Counted from the first letter of the stretch, positions 33,078-43,994 are shown. The stretch: 64,000 nucleotides of DNA from Mobilicoccus caccae (GCF_030161635.1 NZ_BSUO01000001.1:1531199-1595198); one strand, 5' to 3'. Translations and numbers: made by a program. The notes: generated by a model not told the origin, from the letters alone.

Positions 33078-35444
33078 TCAGAGGCCGAGGGTGAGGTGGT
33101 CGCCGGTGGCGCGGGAGCAGCACGACATCATCCGTGCCCCGTCACGCCGTTCGGCAGGGGTGAGGACGACGTCGCGGTGGTCGATCTCGCCGTCGAGGAC
33201 CGGCGCCTCACAGGTGCCGCAGAGTCCTTCCTCGCAGTTCGACGGGATGGACAGCCCGGCCTCGCGGAGGGTGTCGAGCAGGGTGCGGTCCGCGGGGACG
33301 GACAGGTCACGGTCGGAGTCGTCGAGGCGGACGGTGAACGCGTGCTCCTTCTCGGGGTCGAGGGCCCCGAGGGTGGAGGAGAAGTGTTCGAAGACGAGTG
33401 AGCCCTCGGCCCAGTCGGCGCCGGCCTCCGCGAGTTCGTCGATCATGCGCTGCGGCCCGCACGCGTAGACGTGCACGCGGCCCGCGCGCCCCTCCTCGTC
33501 GAGATCGCGCATCAGTGCGGTGAGGTCGGCCCGCACGCCCGCCCCGCTGTCGTGGACGACGAGCCGCTCGCCGTGCCGGGCCTCGAGCTCGTCGACGAAG
33601 GCCATGCGGTGACGACCTCGGCCGAGATAGTGCAGTTCGTAGGGGATCTCGTTCTCCTGCGCCCACGCGGCCATCGCCATCACGGGCGTGATCCCGATGC
33701 CGCCGGCGACCAGCACCAGGCGGTCGGAGACGTCGGGGAGCCGGAAGTGGTTGCGCGGACCCCGCACGGTGAGGACGTCGCCCTCGCGCACGTTCTCGTG
33801 GATCCACGTCGAGCCGCCGCGGGAGTCCGGCTCGCGCAGGACCGCGATCTCGTAGGCCTCCGGTCGGGGTGCCGCGGCGCGCGGGCAGCCGGTCGGGGCG
33901 GCCGGGGGCCCGCACAGGGAGTACTGCCGCACGAGGCCGGTGTCGCCGCAGACGACGTCGATGTGCGCACCGGGCGTCACCGACGGCAGGGCCGTGCCGT
34001 CGTCGCTGACCATCGTGAGGTGCCGGACCCCTTCGCCGGCGTCGACGACCCGCCTCACGCGCATGTGCCGACTGCGGTGGGCGTCGGTGGGTTCGCCGAT
34101 GTTGACGCTCACCCGCGGTGCCCGGACGGAGGCGTCGGCCCGTTCGGGGTTGAGCTCGGGGTTCCACTCGACCCACAGGTGCTCCGGGCCGCGGAAGGAG
34201 GTGTTCGGGACGTAGGTGAACTCCTGCTCGGCCGCGCGCAGGTGCGGCAGCCGCCGCGTGAGTTCGTCGAGGATGATCTGCATCTCCAGGCGCGCGAGGT
34301 TCTTGCCCAGGCACTGGTGGGCGCCGTACCCGAAGGTGAGGTGGTCGGCGGCGTCGTCGCGGCGCACGTCGACCATCGCCGGATCCTCGAACCGTCGCCG
34401 GTCGAGGTTGCCCGAGGAGGACACCATGAGGATGCGTGAGCCGGCCGGGATGTCGATCCCGCCGACGGTGGTGTCCCGCGTCGTGATGCGTCGCCACGCC
34501 GCCTGGGACCCGTTGACCCGCAGGCATTCCTCCACGGTGTTGGGGATGAGGCTGGGGTCGGCGCAGATCGCCTCCCAGATCTCGCGGTGTTCCAGGAGGA
34601 GCTTGACCGCGTTGGCCAAGGCGTTCGCCGTGGTCTCGTGAGCGGCGACGATGCCCGCCATCATCATCGAGTGCAGGTAGGAGTCGGTGACGACCTCGGG
34701 CAGTTCCTTCCGCGTGCGCACCCCGTACTGCATCCAGCCGGGCTCGTCGGGGTGTTCGCGCATCTTCTCCAGGACCGTGCCGGCGTACTGCCAGAAGTTG
34801 CCGACGGCGTGCGCGACGGCGACCTGCTCCTCCGGCTTCGGGCGTCCCCACGTGTTGACGGTGTGGGCGATGGAGTACTTGCGCAGGGTCGGTTTGTCCT
34901 CGTCGGGCACGCCGAGGAAATCGAGGGCCACGGTCAGCGGGATCTCCCAGAACATCTGGTCGACGAGGTCGGCGCGGCCGTCATCGACGAAGGAGTCGAC
35001 GTACTCACGGGCGAGCGTGCGCACCTTCTCCTCGTGGTGGGCGAGCTCTTCGGGGGAGAACGGCTGCATCAGGGCCCGCCGCCGCGGCATGTGCGCGGGT
35101 TCGTCCTCGTTCACCAGGGTGCGGTCGATGCCGTAGTCGTAGGAGGCGAGGACGGCGTTCGCCTCCTCACCCGTCGGCGTGATCTTCTCCAGGGCCACGG
35201 CGGGGGAGAACGTGTGGTTGTCGCGGAAGATCGCCTTGATGTCGTCGTACCGCGTGACCACCCAGTACCCGAGCACCGGGCTGTAGAACACCGGCTCCTC
35301 CTCGCGCGACCACTCCACGTAGCCCGGAGGGTCCTGCTGATACCCGTCCTCGAAGGGGTCGAACGCCGCGGCCCGCGCGGAGATCGGGCAACCGGTCGGG
35401 TCGGCCTGGCCGGTGAGGTCGGGCGCGGTGGGGCGTGGCGTCAT
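33078..35444 (-). CDS. Self-sufficient cytochrome P450 (class VII, CYP116B-like)
   Basis: 788-residue fusion of a P450 and its reductase. Residues 1-430 are the P450: I-helix MAGIVAAHETTA (262-273), ExxR at E306-R309, and haem loop FGYGAHQCLG (371-380) with the iron ligand Cys378. Residues 450-690 are a phthalate-dioxygenase-reductase-like module with RQYSL (507-511) for flavin and GGIGITPVM for NAD(P)H. The C-terminus is a plant-type 2Fe-2S ferredoxin with C737, C742, C745 and C775. Order and length match P450-RhF and other CYP116B enzymes. A loop of about 20 residues rich in Pro and Ala (512-531) interrupts the flavin domain. The substrate is unknown; relatives hydroxylate or dealkylate aromatic and alkyl compounds. 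No frame break. Confidence 0.93.
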   Translation of the reverse strand: MTPRPTAPDLTGQADPTGCPISARAAAFDPFEDGYQQDPPGYVEWSREEEPVFYSPVLGYWVVTRYDDIKAIFRDNHTFSPAVALEKITPTGEEANAVLASYDYGIDRTLVNEDEPAHMPRRRALMQPFSPEELAHHEEKVRTLAREYVDSFVDDGRADLVDQMFWEIPLTVALDFLGVPDEDKPTLRKYSIAHTVNTWGRPKPEEQVAVAHAVGNFWQYAGTVLEKMREHPDEPGWMQYGVRTRKELPEVVTDSYLHSMMMAGIVAAHETTANALANAVKLLLEHREIWEAICADPSLIPNTVEECLRVNGSQAAWRRITTRDTTVGGIDIPAGSRILMVSSSGNLDRRRFEDPAMVDVRRDDAADHLTFGYGAHQCLGKNLARLEMQIILDELTRRLPHLRAAEQEFTYVPNTSFRGPEHLWVEWNPELNPERADASVRAPRVSVNIGEPTDAHRSRHMRVRRVVDAGEGVRHLTMVSDDGTALPSVTPGAHIDVVCGDTGLVRQYSLCGPPAAPTGCPRAAAPRPEAYEIAVLREPDSRGGSTWIHENVREGDVLTVRGPRNHFRLPDVSDRLVLVAGGIGITPVMAMAAWAQENEIPYELHYLGRGRHRMAFVDELEARHGERLVVHDSGAGVRADLTALMRDLDEEGRAGRVHVYACGPQRMIDELAEAGADWAEGSLVFEHFSSTLGALDPEKEHAFTVRLDDSDRDLSVPADRTLLDTLREAGLSIPSNCEEGLCGTCEAPVLDGEIDHRDVVLTPAERRDGARMMSCCSRATGDHLTLGL

Positions 35445-35535
35445 GAGTCATCTCCGTCGATGGCCGTCGGCAAGCCCCCAGCATGCACGACGAGGACGCG
35501 TCCGCGGGCGATTCCCGCCGTCGGCGCCGCCGTCG

Positions 35536-36126
35536 TCAGAGGTCGTTCAGGAAGGTGAGCACGCGTTCGGTCAGCAGCGCGGTGGCCGCCTCGTCGTAGG
35601 ACGGAAGAGAGGAGTCGGTGAAGAGGTGCTCCTCGCCCTCGTAGAGGAAGAGCTCTGCCTGGTCCGTGGAGGCGACCAGCTCGCGGGCGGCGTCGAGATC
35701 GCCACCGTCCTCGGCGAAGAAGGGGTCGGCGTCCATGCCGTGCACCTGGACCGGCACCCCCTCCGGCCAGGCCGCGCCGAACTCCGAGACCGGCAGACAG
35801 GCGTGCAGGAGCAGCGCACCGCGCGCGGAGGGGTGGGTCTGCGCCAACCGCTGCGCCGGCATCACTCCCAGGGAGAACCCGGCGAACACCAGGCCGCCCG
35901 TGATGCCGGAGGGGAGTGCCTCGGCGGCCGCGACGCCACGATCGAGGAGGGTGTCGAAGCCGACCTCGCGGGCATGGGCCATGCCGTCCTCGATGGAGGT
36001 GAAGGTGCGGCCGTCGAAGAGGTCGGGGGTGTGCACGGTGTGCCCGGCCTTGCGGAGCTGTTCGGCGAAGGCGGTCACGCCCGCGGTAAGTCCTTGGACG
36101 TGGTGATAGACGACGACTTCGGCCAT
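35536..36126 (-). CDS. Dienelactone hydrolase family protein
   Basis: 196-residue alpha/beta-hydrolase. The nucleophile elbow is GFSLG (FAGFSLGVMPAQ), with serine where classical dienelactone hydrolases have cysteine. The acid is in VHGMDADPFF and the histidine in GEEHLFTD near residue 167. It could open lactones or cleave small esters. Its gene precedes the P450 gene on the same strand by 91 bp and is divergent from the ArsR-type regulator, which suggests one catabolic or detoxification unit of hydrolase, P450 and permease. The exact reaction is not readable from the sequence. Confidence 0.85.
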   Translation of the reverse strand: MAEVVVYHHVQGLTAGVTAFAEQLRKAGHTVHTPDLFDGRTFTSIEDGMAHAREVGFDTLLDRGVAAAEALPSGITGGLVFAGFSLGVMPAQRLAQTHPSARGALLLHACLPVSEFGAAWPEGVPVQVHGMDADPFFAEDGGDLDAARELVASTDQAELFLYEGEEHLFTDSSLPSYDEAATALLTERVLTFLNDL

Positions 36127-36185
36127 GATCCCTCGACTCTCGATGAATGATCCAGAAAGTTGGAACGTTTGATGACGCTAGTCTG

Positions 36186-36764
36186 GTGAGGACATGTCCG
36201 GCAACCCCCACCCCCGACTATGCGCTCGACGACCGTCTCGCGCTCACGACTCCTGCTCAGGTCCGGGCGATCGGCCACCCGCTACGGCGAGCGATCCTCG
36301 GCCTTCTGCACGAGCGGGCCGCGACCGTCACGGAGCTGGCGCAGACCGTGGGCAGGCCGAAGAGCACCGTCGCCCACCACGTCAAGGTGCTGAGCGACGC
36401 CGGCGTCGTGCGCGTGGTCCGCACCCGACGGGTCCGCGCGATCGAGGAGCGCTTCTACGGTCGGACGGCGCGGATGTTCTACGTCTCGGTGGATCGAGGC
36501 CTGGACGGCGTGGCCCTCCCGGCCGACTTCAACGACTTCGAGGTCGCATCACGGGAGTCGGCGGCCGCCTACGACGAGCGCCGCTTGTGGGCGTTCATCC
36601 GCCACGCGCGCCTGTCCGAGGAGCAGGCCGGTGAGTTCTGGGAGCGGATCGCGGCGCTGGTCCGCGAGTTCGACCGACTCCCGAGGTCGGGCGACACCGT
36701 GTACGGCTTCGCGGTGGGCATCTATCCCACGGACCACCCGCACCTGCCGGAGTCCGGCACGTAG
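36186..36764 (+). CDS. ArsR-type winged-helix transcriptional regulator
   Basis: Regulator of about 192 residues. The DNA-binding domain is PAQVRAIGHPLRRAILGLLHERAATVTELAQTVGRPKSTVAHHVKVLSDAGVVRVVRTRRVRAIEERFYGRTARMF, with a clear recognition helix (RPKSTVAHHVKVL). The C-terminal ~100 residues show no metal-binding cysteines and resemble the helical domain of ArsR-like regulators that act on catabolic genes. A start at 36147 is possible, but it would put the promoter of this divergent pair inside the gene; the GTG at 36186 leaves a 59-bp control region with AACGTT-centred symmetry. It probably controls the divergent hydrolase and P450 genes. Start uncertain. Confidence 0.75.
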   Translation: MRTCPATPTPDYALDDRLALTTPAQVRAIGHPLRRAILGLLHERAATVTELAQTVGRPKSTVAHHVKVLSDAGVVRVVRTRRVRAIEERFYGRTARMFYVSVDRGLDGVALPADFNDFEVASRESAAAYDERRLWAFIRHARLSEEQAGEFWERIAALVREFDRLPRSGDTVYGFAVGIYPTDHPHLPESGT

Positions 36765-36781
36765 TCGTCGGCCCCGATCTC

Positions 36782-37833
36782 CTACGGTGCCTGGTCGCCC
36801 TCGGACAGGGAGGTGCGGTGCGCCGACGCCTCGCGGGCGATGCGGGCGGCGAGGGCTCTGGACTCCTCGGTGGCGGGCGCGATGCCGGCGGCGATGGCCT
36901 CGGCCGCGGGCATGGCCGCGTTCGCGAGCAGCGGGATGCCGTCGCGCAGGGCACGGCCGTAGGCGTCGTCCTCCCCGAGGTGGGACAGCTCGTCCGCGAG
37001 GCATTCACCCTCCTGCCTGCGGGGCAGCACGATCTTGCGCGGTGGGCGGCCCGGTTGTTCGAGAGTGGCGGTGAGACCGTCGGGACGGACGAGGTCGATC
37101 GGACCGCTGCGACGCTCGAGCCGCACGCTGACCAGACCCGTGCCGGCGGAGGTGCGCGCACGCACGACGTCGCACTTGAGGGCGGAGGCGAGCCACGCGG
37201 CCAGCAGATCGGCCGAGGCCGAGTCGTGCCCGCCGGTCACGCACACGCGCGTGACCGGCTCGAACGGCGCCTGATCGAGCGCGGCGGCGAGCAACCCACG
37301 CCAGCGCGTGGTCCGCGTCCACACCAGGTCGCTGTCGCCGGGGAGTACGTCGCCGCCCGGTCGGCGATGCTCGCGCCCGGGTCGCCCGTGTGCTCGGCGT
37401 CGGTGATGCGCCGCCGCGCGATGCGCCCGATGGGGTGGGCCGAGACGTCGCCCGGACATCCTCCCGGCCACCACGCCACGACGGGGGAGTCGGCGAGCAG
37501 CAACGGCAGCACGACGGCCTCGCTGTGCTCGGTCAGCTCGCCGGTGAGGCGCATGACGACCATCTCGCTCGCCCCCGCGTCGCCACCCACGCGGATCTGC
37601 CCGTCGATCCGGCCACCTCCGCGCGTCGAGCCGTGGACCACGCCGAGGATGCGCGAGGGGTGCTGGCGGGTCGCCTCCTGGGCGACCGAGAGCGCCCGCT
37701 CCTCCTCCGCCTGTGAGGTGAGCACGACGAGGGTGAAGACGCGGCTGAGCGCCATCGCCCCGGCGTCCTCACGCAGGCCGAGCAACGTGCGCGAGAGGTC
37801 ACCGACAGTGGTGTCGGGCATGTCGACGATCAC
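36782..37833 (-). CDS. opcA: Glucose-6-phosphate dehydrogenase assembly protein OpcA, one apparent single-base loss
   Basis: OpcA activates and assembles glucose-6-phosphate dehydrogenase in actinobacteria and cyanobacteria. The N-terminal half carries MALSRVFTLVVLTS, HPSRILGVVHG and LLLADSPVVAWWPG; the C-terminal half has FEPVTRVCVTGGHDSASADLLAAWLASAL and RRQEGECLADELSHLGEDDAYGRAL, all typical of the family. A base is missing in the G run at 37340-37343: correcting it joins ATYSP to GDSDLVWTRTTRWRGLLAAAL and gives 350 residues. The GTG start at 37833 overlaps the zwf stop (GTGA), the conserved zwf-opcA order. Confidence 0.9.
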
Positions 37834-39392
37834 GGGAGCCTCCAGGAACGTCCGTCACGGGCGAGCAACTCGTCGGCACTGGACGGACCCCAGCCGCCCG
37901 CGGCGTACCGCTCGGGTTTCGTGCCCGACCGCTGCCACGCCGCGGTGACCGGGTCGAGGATGCGCCAGGAGGACTCGACCTCCTCGTGGCGGGGGAACAG
38001 CGGCGGGTCGCCGAGGAGCACGTCGAGGATGAGCCGCTCGTAGGCCTCCGGGCTGGACTGCATGAACGAGCGGCCGTAGCCGAAGTCCATGCTGACGTCG
38101 CGGACCTCGAACGCGGCCCCCGGCACCTTGGCGCCGAACCGGATCGTCACGCCCTCGTCGGGCTGGATGCGGATGACGACGGCGTTGGCGCCCAGCTCCT
38201 CGGTGGCGTCGGCCCCGAAGGGGTGGTGCGGCGCGGGTTTGAAGACGACCGCGACCTCGGTGACCCGCTTGGCCAGCCGCTTGCCGGTGCGCAGGTAGAA
38301 CGGCACCCCGGCCCATCGCCGCGTGTCGACGGCGAGGGCGAGCGCCGCGTAGGTCTCCGTCGTCGAGGACGCGGAGACGCCCTCCTCCTCGGCGTACCCC
38401 GGGACCGGCTCACCGCCCTGCCATCCGGGGCCGTACACGCCCCGGGCCGTGGCCTTGGCCACCGGACCGGCCAGGCGGGTCGCCTCGAGCACCTTCTGCT
38501 TCTCGGCGCGCAGGTGTTCGGCGCCGAAGGACAGGGGCTCCTCCATGGCGGTGAGGGCCAGCAACTGCAGCAGGTGGTTCTGGATGACGTCCCGCGCGGC
38601 ACCGATGCCGTCGTAGTACCCGGCCCGGCCGCCGATGCCGATGTCCTCGGCCATGGTGATCTGCACGTGGTCGACGTGGTTGGCGTTCCAGAGGGGTTCG
38701 AACATCTGGTTGGCGAAGCGCAGGGCCAGGATGTTCTGGACGGTCTCCTTGCCCAGGTAGTGGTCGATGCGGAAGATCGCGTCGGGCGGGAAGACGCCTT
38801 CGACGATGTCGTTGAGTTCGCGGGCACTGGCGAGGTCGTGCCCGAAGGGCTTCTCGATGACGACCCGACGCCACGGCCCATCCGCCTCGCTCGCGTCACG
38901 CCCGTCTCCGGCCAGGCCGCTGCGCTGCAACTGACGGCACACGACGGGGAAGGCGTTCGGCGGGATCGACAGGTAGAACGCGTGGTTGCCGCCGGTGCCG
39001 CGGGACTCCTCGACCTCCGCGAGCGTGGCCGTCAGGGTGTCGAAGGCCTCGTCGTCGTCGAACGCGCCGGAGACGAACCGCAGACCGTCGGCCAGCTCCT
39101 GCCACACCTCCTCGGAGAACGGGGTGCGCGCGTGGCCCTCGACGGCCTCGCGGACGTACTCGGTGAAGTCCTCGTCGGACCACGGCCGGCGACCGAAGCC
39201 GACGAGGGAGAACCCGGCCGGCAGCAGACCCCGCCCCGCGAGGTCGTAGATCGCGGGCAGGAGCTTCTTGCGAGCCAGGTCTCCGGTGACGCCGAAGAGG
39301 ACGACCGCGCACGGCCCCGCGATGCGGGGGAGGCGCAGATCGTCCGGGGCCCGAAGTGGATTGTGGCCCCGGGCGATCCGCGCCGGGCTCAT
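37830..39392 (-). CDS. zwf: Glucose-6-phosphate 1-dehydrogenase
   Basis: 520-residue enzyme that oxidises glucose 6-phosphate to 6-phosphogluconolactone, the entry to the oxidative pentose phosphate pathway. The coenzyme motif is [18 protein letters not shown] near residue 30, the substrate motif [13 protein letters not shown] contains the catalytic histidine region, and [15 protein letters not shown] precedes it. The ATG at 39392 overlaps the tal stop by 4 bp. It is third in the tkt-tal-zwf-opcA operon. No lactonase (pgl) gene follows opcA within the window, where one is often found. Confidence 0.96.
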   Translation of the reverse strand: MSPARIARGHNPLRAPDDLRLPRIAGPCAVVLFGVTGDLARKKLLPAIYDLAGRGLLPAGFSLVGFGRRPWSDEDFTEYVREAVEGHARTPFSEEVWQELADGLRFVSGAFDDDEAFDTLTATLAEVEESRGTGGNHAFYLSIPPNAFPVVCRQLQRSGLAGDGRDASEADGPWRRVVIEKPFGHDLASARELNDIVEGVFPPDAIFRIDHYLGKETVQNILALRFANQMFEPLWNANHVDHVQITMAEDIGIGGRAGYYDGIGAARDVIQNHLLQLLALTAMEEPLSFGAEHLRAEKQKVLEATRLAGPVAKATARGVYGPGWQGGEPVPGYAEEEGVSASSTTETYAALALAVDTRRWAGVPFYLRTGKRLAKRVTEVAVVFKPAPHHPFGADATEELGANAVVIRIQPDEGVTIRFGAKVPGAAFEVRDVSMDFGYGRSFMQSSPEAYERLILDVLLGDPPLFPRHEEVESSWRILDPVTAAWQRSGTKPERYAAGGWGPSSADELLARDGRSWRLP

Positions 39393-40507
39393 GCCGCGGG
39401 CCCGCCGTCCAACGCCGCCTTGACGGTGTCGGTGAGCTCCGACCACGACTTCTCGAACTTCTCCACGCCCTCCCGCTCGAGCTGGGTGATGACCTCGGTG
39501 TAGGAGATGCCGAGGCGCTCGAGGTCGTCCAGGATGGCGTCGGACTCCGCGGCGTCACCCCGGACCGTGTCGCCCTCGACCTCGCCGTGGTCGGCGAAGG
39601 CCTCGAGCGTGGCCGTGGGCATGGTGTTGACGACGCCCTCGGTGACGAGCCCGGTGACGTACATCGTGTCGGAGTAGTCGGGGTTCTTCACCCCCGTGGA
39701 CGCCCAAAGCGGACGCTGCAGGTGCGCGCCGTCGTCGGCGAGGGTCGACCAGCGCGGCGTGGCGCGGACCTCCTCGAACGCGTGGAACGCGAGGCGCGCA
39801 TTGGCCAGGGCCGCCTTGCCGCGCAGGGCGGCGGCCTCCTCCGTGCCGATCGCGTCGAGGCGCTTGTCGACCTCGGCGTCGAGACGGGAGACGAAGAACG
39901 ACGCGACCGAGTGGATCGTGGAGATGTCCACGCCGTTCTCGCGGGCCTGCTCCAGGCCGGTGAGGAAGGCGTTGAGCACACCGCGGTACCGGTCGAGGGA
40001 GAAGATCAGGGTCACGTTGACGCTGATGCCCTGGGCCAGGACCTGCGAGATGGCCGGCAACCCCTCGTCGGTGGCGGGGATCTTGACCAGGAGGTTGGGC
40101 CGGTCGACGGTCTTCCACAACAGCTTGGCGCCCTCGACCGTGGCGGCCGTGTCGTGCGCCAGGCCGGGGTCGACCTCGATCGAGACCCGTCCGTCGACGC
40201 CGTCGGTGGCCTCGTAGACGGGCAGGAGCACGTCGCAGGCCTCGCGGACGTCGTCGGTCGTCAGGGCCAGGATCGCCTCGTCGACCGACGCGCCGTCGCT
40301 CGCGAGGGAGGAGACCTGCTCGGCGTACGCCTCGCCCTTGGACAGGGCCGTGGCGAAGATCGTCGGGTTGGTGGTGACGCCGACGACGCCGAACTCCTCG
40401 ACGCGCCGGGCGAGCCCGCCGGACTGCACGAACTCGCGGTCGAGGTCGTCGAGCCAGATGGAGACGCCGGCCTTGGACAGCTCGGCCAGACGGGGGTTGG
40501 TGCTCAT
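39389..40507 (-). CDS. tal: Transaldolase
   Basis: 372-residue class I transaldolase, the long actinobacterial form. N-terminal [19 protein letters not shown] and [16 protein letters not shown] are conserved; the Schiff-base lysine is in [15 protein letters not shown], and [17 protein letters not shown] and [20 protein letters not shown] follow. It transfers a dihydroxyacetone unit between sugar phosphates. ATGA overlaps join it to tkt upstream and to zwf downstream, so the four genes are translated in a chain. Confidence 0.96.
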   Translation of the reverse strand: MSTNPRLAELSKAGVSIWLDDLDREFVQSGGLARRVEEFGVVGVTTNPTIFATALSKGEAYAEQVSSLASDGASVDEAILALTTDDVREACDVLLPVYEATDGVDGRVSIEVDPGLAHDTAATVEGAKLLWKTVDRPNLLVKIPATDEGLPAISQVLAQGISVNVTLIFSLDRYRGVLNAFLTGLEQARENGVDISTIHSVASFFVSRLDAEVDKRLDAIGTEEAAALRGKAALANARLAFHAFEEVRATPRWSTLADDGAHLQRPLWASTGVKNPDYSDTMYVTGLVTEGVVNTMPTATLEAFADHGEVEGDTVRGDAAESDAILDDLERLGISYTEVITQLEREGVEKFEKSWSELTDTVKAALDGGPAA

Positions 40508-42676
40508 CGGTCGTTCCCTTCCGTGACCAGCCGCTCCTCGGAGGTGACCTTCGCACCGCGGGCGGCGTCGTTGATGGCGTCCTTGGCGGCGTCGACGACC
40601 GCCGTGGGGGTGATGCCGAACTTCTCGAAGAGCACCGTGCCGGAGGCGGAGGCGCCGAAGTGGTCGATGCCGACGACGCGGCCCGAGTCACCGACGAAGC
40701 GGTACCAGCTCATGGGGTGCCCGGCCTCGACCGCGACACGTGCGCGGACCGAGGGCGGCAGCACCTCGTCGCGGTAGCTGCCGTCCTGCTCCATGAACCA
40801 CTCGACGCACGGCATGGAGACGACCCGGGCCGCCACGTCGATCTCGGCGAGCTGGGTGCGGGCCTCCAACGCGAGGGACACCTCGGAACCGGTGGCGATG
40901 AGGACGACGTCGGGGTCGCCGTCGGTGTCGGCCAGGACGTAGCCGCCCCGGGCCACGCCCTCGGCGGAGGCGTACACCTCGCGGTCGAGGGTGGGCACGT
41001 TCTGGCGGGTGAGGGCCAGCCCGGCCGGTCGGTCGTGGCGCTCGAGGATGGTGCGCCAGGCGATGGCCGTCTCGTTGGCGTCGGCGGGACGCACGACGTC
41101 GAGGTCGGGGATGGCCCGCAGCGCCGTGAGGTGCTCGATGGGCTGGTGGGTGGGGCCGTCCTCGCCCAGTCCGATGGAGTCGTGGGTCCACACGAAGGTG
41201 ACGCCCAGCTCCTGGATGGCGGCCAGGCGCACGGCCGGACGCATGTAGTCGGAGAAGATGAGGAACGTGCCGCCGTAGGGCCGGGTCAGACCCTCCAGCG
41301 CGATGCCGTTGAGCGCCATGCCCATCGCGTTCTCGCGCACGCCGAAGTGCAGGTTGCGCCCGTAGGGCCGCCCGGCCACATGTCGGTCGTGCGGCCGTCG
41401 GGAACGAAGCTCGGCTCGCCCTTCATCGCGGTGTTGTTGGACTCCGCGAGGTCGGCGGAGCCACCCCACAGCTCGGGGACGGCGTCCTTGATGGCGTTGA
41501 TGACCTCACCGGAGGCCTTGCGGGTGGCGATGCCCTTCTCGTCGGCCTCGAAGACCGGCAGGGCCGTGGCGAGCTCGTCGGGCATCCGGTGGTCGCGGAT
41601 GCGGTCGAGCAGCGCGGACCGCTCGGGGTTGGCCTCACGCCACGCGGCGAGGCGCTCGTCCCACTCGGCGTGGGCCTTCGCGCCGCGCTCCGCGACCTTG
41701 CGGGCGTGCGCGAGGACCTCGGGCTCCTCAGGGAAGGCCACCTCGGGGTCGAACCCGAGGAGCTTCTTGGTGGCGGCCACCTCGTCGTCGCCGAGGGCCG
41801 CGCCGTGGGCCTTGCCGGTGTCCTGCAGGGTGGGGGCCGGCCAGCCGATGATCGTGCGGAGGATGACGAGGGTGGGCTTGCCGGTGGCGGCCTCACCCGT
41901 CTGCAGGGCCGCGTCGAGGGCGTCGATGTCCTCGACGTACTGCTCGCCCCGCCAGTCGACGATCTGGACGTTCCAGCCGTACGCCTCGTACCGGGCCGCG
42001 ACGTCCTCGCTGAACGAGATGTCGGTGTCGTCCTCGATCGAGATGAAGTTCTGGTCGTAGATCGCCGTGAGGTTGTCGAGCTGTTGGTGCCCGGCCAGGG
42101 AGGAGGCCTCGGAGGCGACGCCCTCCATGAGGTCACCGTCGGAGGCGATGACGTAGACGTGGTGGTCGAAGGGGCTCTGCCCGGCCGGCGCGTCGGGGTC
42201 GAACATGCCGCGTTGGCGGCGCTGGGCCATGGCCATGCCGACGGCGGTGGCGAATCCCGAGCCCAGGGGACCGGTGGTGATCTCCACACCGGTCGTGTGG
42301 TGGACCTCGGGGTGCCCCGGCGTCTGCGAGCCGAACGTGCGCAGCGCCTTGAGGTCGTCGATCTCCATGCCGTAGCCCGACAGGTAGAGCTGCACGTACT
42401 GCAGCAGGCTGGCGTGACCCGCGGAGAGCACGAACCGGTCGCGCCCGAGCCAGTGCTGGTCGTGGGGGTCGATGGTCATGACCTTCTGGAACAGCAGGTA
42501 CGCCAGCGGCGCCAGACTCATCGCCGTGCCGGGGTGGCCGTTGCCGACCTTCTGGACGGCGTCGGCGGCCAGGACGCGGGCGGTGTCCACGGCCCGGACG
42601 TCGAGGTCGGTCCATCCCACGTCGCTGCAGCGGGGGCTGCCAGGGAGGAGTCGCGGCGTGCGGTCTGTTCGGTCAT
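40504..42676 (-). CDS. tkt: Transketolase, two apparent single-base losses
   Basis: Thiamine-diphosphate enzyme of the pentose phosphate pathway. Seen: [35 protein letters not shown], the ThDP motif [19 protein letters not shown], and in the C-terminal half [16 protein letters not shown] and [20 protein letters not shown]. The ATG at 42676 has a strong AAGGAGA site. Two losses are needed to read it through: in the G run at 42632-42636, where [15 protein letters not shown] must join the frame of [10 protein letters not shown], and in the C pair at 41376-41377, where TTDMW joins [12 protein letters not shown]. Corrected length is about 724 residues, normal for the family. It is first in the tkt-tal-zwf-opcA operon. 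Confidence 0.93.
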
Positions 42677-42833
42677 GAGGTCTCCTTCGCTCTCGGCGGT
42701 GACGCTCCAGGTGCCGGGGCCGTGACAGCGTTGGCAGGCCAGTGCGGCGGAGGTCCGTCCTTGTGATGAGCCTAACGGCCGGGTCCGACAACGCCACCGG
42801 GGCGCTGCTTCGGCCGGAGGCGCGATGGGCGCC

Positions 42834-42839
42834 TACACT
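42834..42839 (+). promoter_or_regulatory. Candidate -10 box for ctaB
   Basis: TACACT within the 266-bp divergent gap between tkt and ctaB, about 100 nt before the ctaB GTG. No well-placed -35 was found. The rest of the gap shows no gene and no clear structure. Confidence 0.25.
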
Positions 42840-42942
42840 GGGCGGCAGTACGCGTCGGGCACTCTGCCGCCCACGTCGCCGCGGTCCTCGACCCTCGACC
42901 GGCCGGGCATCGCCCACCCGCCCCGCACCTGCGAAGGACACC

Positions 42943-43911
42943 GTGACAACACTCCAGCCACGCCGGGATTCCGCTGATCGAGCCGTGCCTGCCGCCACCG
43001 AGCCGGTCCGGGCCGCCCGCGTGGGTGATTACGTGGCGTTGACCAAGCCGCGCATCATCGAGTTGCTGCTCATCACGACGTTCCCGGTGATGTTCCTCGC
43101 CCAGCGTGGGGTGCCGCCGATGTGGCTGGTCCTGGCCACGCTGGTGGGCGGCACGTTGGCCGCGGCGGGCGCCAATGTCTTCAACTGCATCATCGACCGC
43201 GACATCGACCGGCTGATGCGCCGCACCGAGGGCCGGCCGCTCGCCACCGGGGTCATCGGGGTGCGCGCGGCGGTGATCTTCGCCACGATCCTCACCCTCG
43301 GCTCGGTGGCCGTGCTCGGGCTGGCCGTCAACACGTTGTCCGCGATGCTGGCCGCCGGCGCCGTGCTGCTGTACGTGGTCTTCTACACGATCGTGCTCAA
43401 GCGACGGACCTCCCAGAACATCGTGTGGGGCGGCGTCGCCGGGTGCATGCCCGTCCTCATCGGCTGGTCGGCGGTGACGAACAGCCTCTCGTGGGCGCCG
43501 GTCGTGTTGTTCCTCGTCGTGTTCTTCTGGACGCCGCCGCACTACTGGCCGCTGTCGATGCGCTTCAAGGACGACTACGCCGCCGCGGGCATCCCCATGC
43601 TGCCCGTCGTCGCCGAGGACACCAAGGTGGCCGGGCAGATCATCGCCTACGCCTGGGCCACGGTGGCCGCCTCGCTGGTGCTCATCCCCGTCGCGGGCAT
43701 GGGCTGGATCTACTCCCTCGTGGCGCTCGTCTCCGGCGTCGTCTTCGTGGCCGAGTCGCACGCGCTCATGCGCCGGGCCCGCGACCCGAAGAACACGACG
43801 CTGGCCGCACTCAAGCCCATGCGGCTCTTCCACTACTCGATCAGCTACCTGACGATCCTCTTCGTCGGCGTCGCCCTCGACCCCCTGTTCCACTTCCCGC
43901 TCCCGATCTGA
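42943..43911 (+). CDS. ctaB: Protohaem IX farnesyltransferase
   Basis: 322-residue UbiA-family membrane enzyme that adds a farnesyl group to haem B, making haem O for the aa3-type cytochrome oxidase. The first prenyl-diphosphate site is [26 protein letters not shown]; the later loop [28 protein letters not shown] is highly conserved in this branch. About nine membrane helices. The GTG at 42943 has GAAGGA upstream; an in-frame extension to 42742 is not conserved. It is divergent from tkt and converges on ctaA, the next enzyme of the pathway, a common actinobacterial layout. Confidence 0.95.
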   Translation: MTTLQPRRDSADRAVPAATEPVRAARVGDYVALTKPRIIELLLITTFPVMFLAQRGVPPMWLVLATLVGGTLAAAGANVFNCIIDRDIDRLMRRTEGRPLATGVIGVRAAVIFATILTLGSVAVLGLAVNTLSAMLAAGAVLLYVVFYTIVLKRRTSQNIVWGGVAGCMPVLIGWSAVTNSLSWAPVVLFLVVFFWTPPHYWPLSMRFKDDYAAAGIPMLPVVAEDTKVAGQIIAYAWATVAASLVLIPVAGMGWIYSLVALVSGVVFVAESHALMRRARDPKNTTLAALKPMRLFHYSISYLTILFVGVALDPLFHFPLPI

Positions 43912-43966
43912 TCGGCCTGACCGGCCCGACGATCTGGCCGGCCTCCCGATGCGACTGTCGTAGCGA

Positions 43967-43990
43967 GGGGGCCACCGGGCGTGAGCCCCC
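43967..43990. terminator. Hairpin between convergent ctaB and ctaA
   Basis: GGGGGC (43967-43972) pairs with GCCCCC (43985-43990) around a 12-nt loop. A second short stem, CCGGCC at 43921-43926 with GGCCGG at 43936-43941, lies just after the ctaB stop. Both are modest; the placement between convergent genes suggests termination. Confidence 0.4.
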
Positions 43991-43994
43991 CCGG

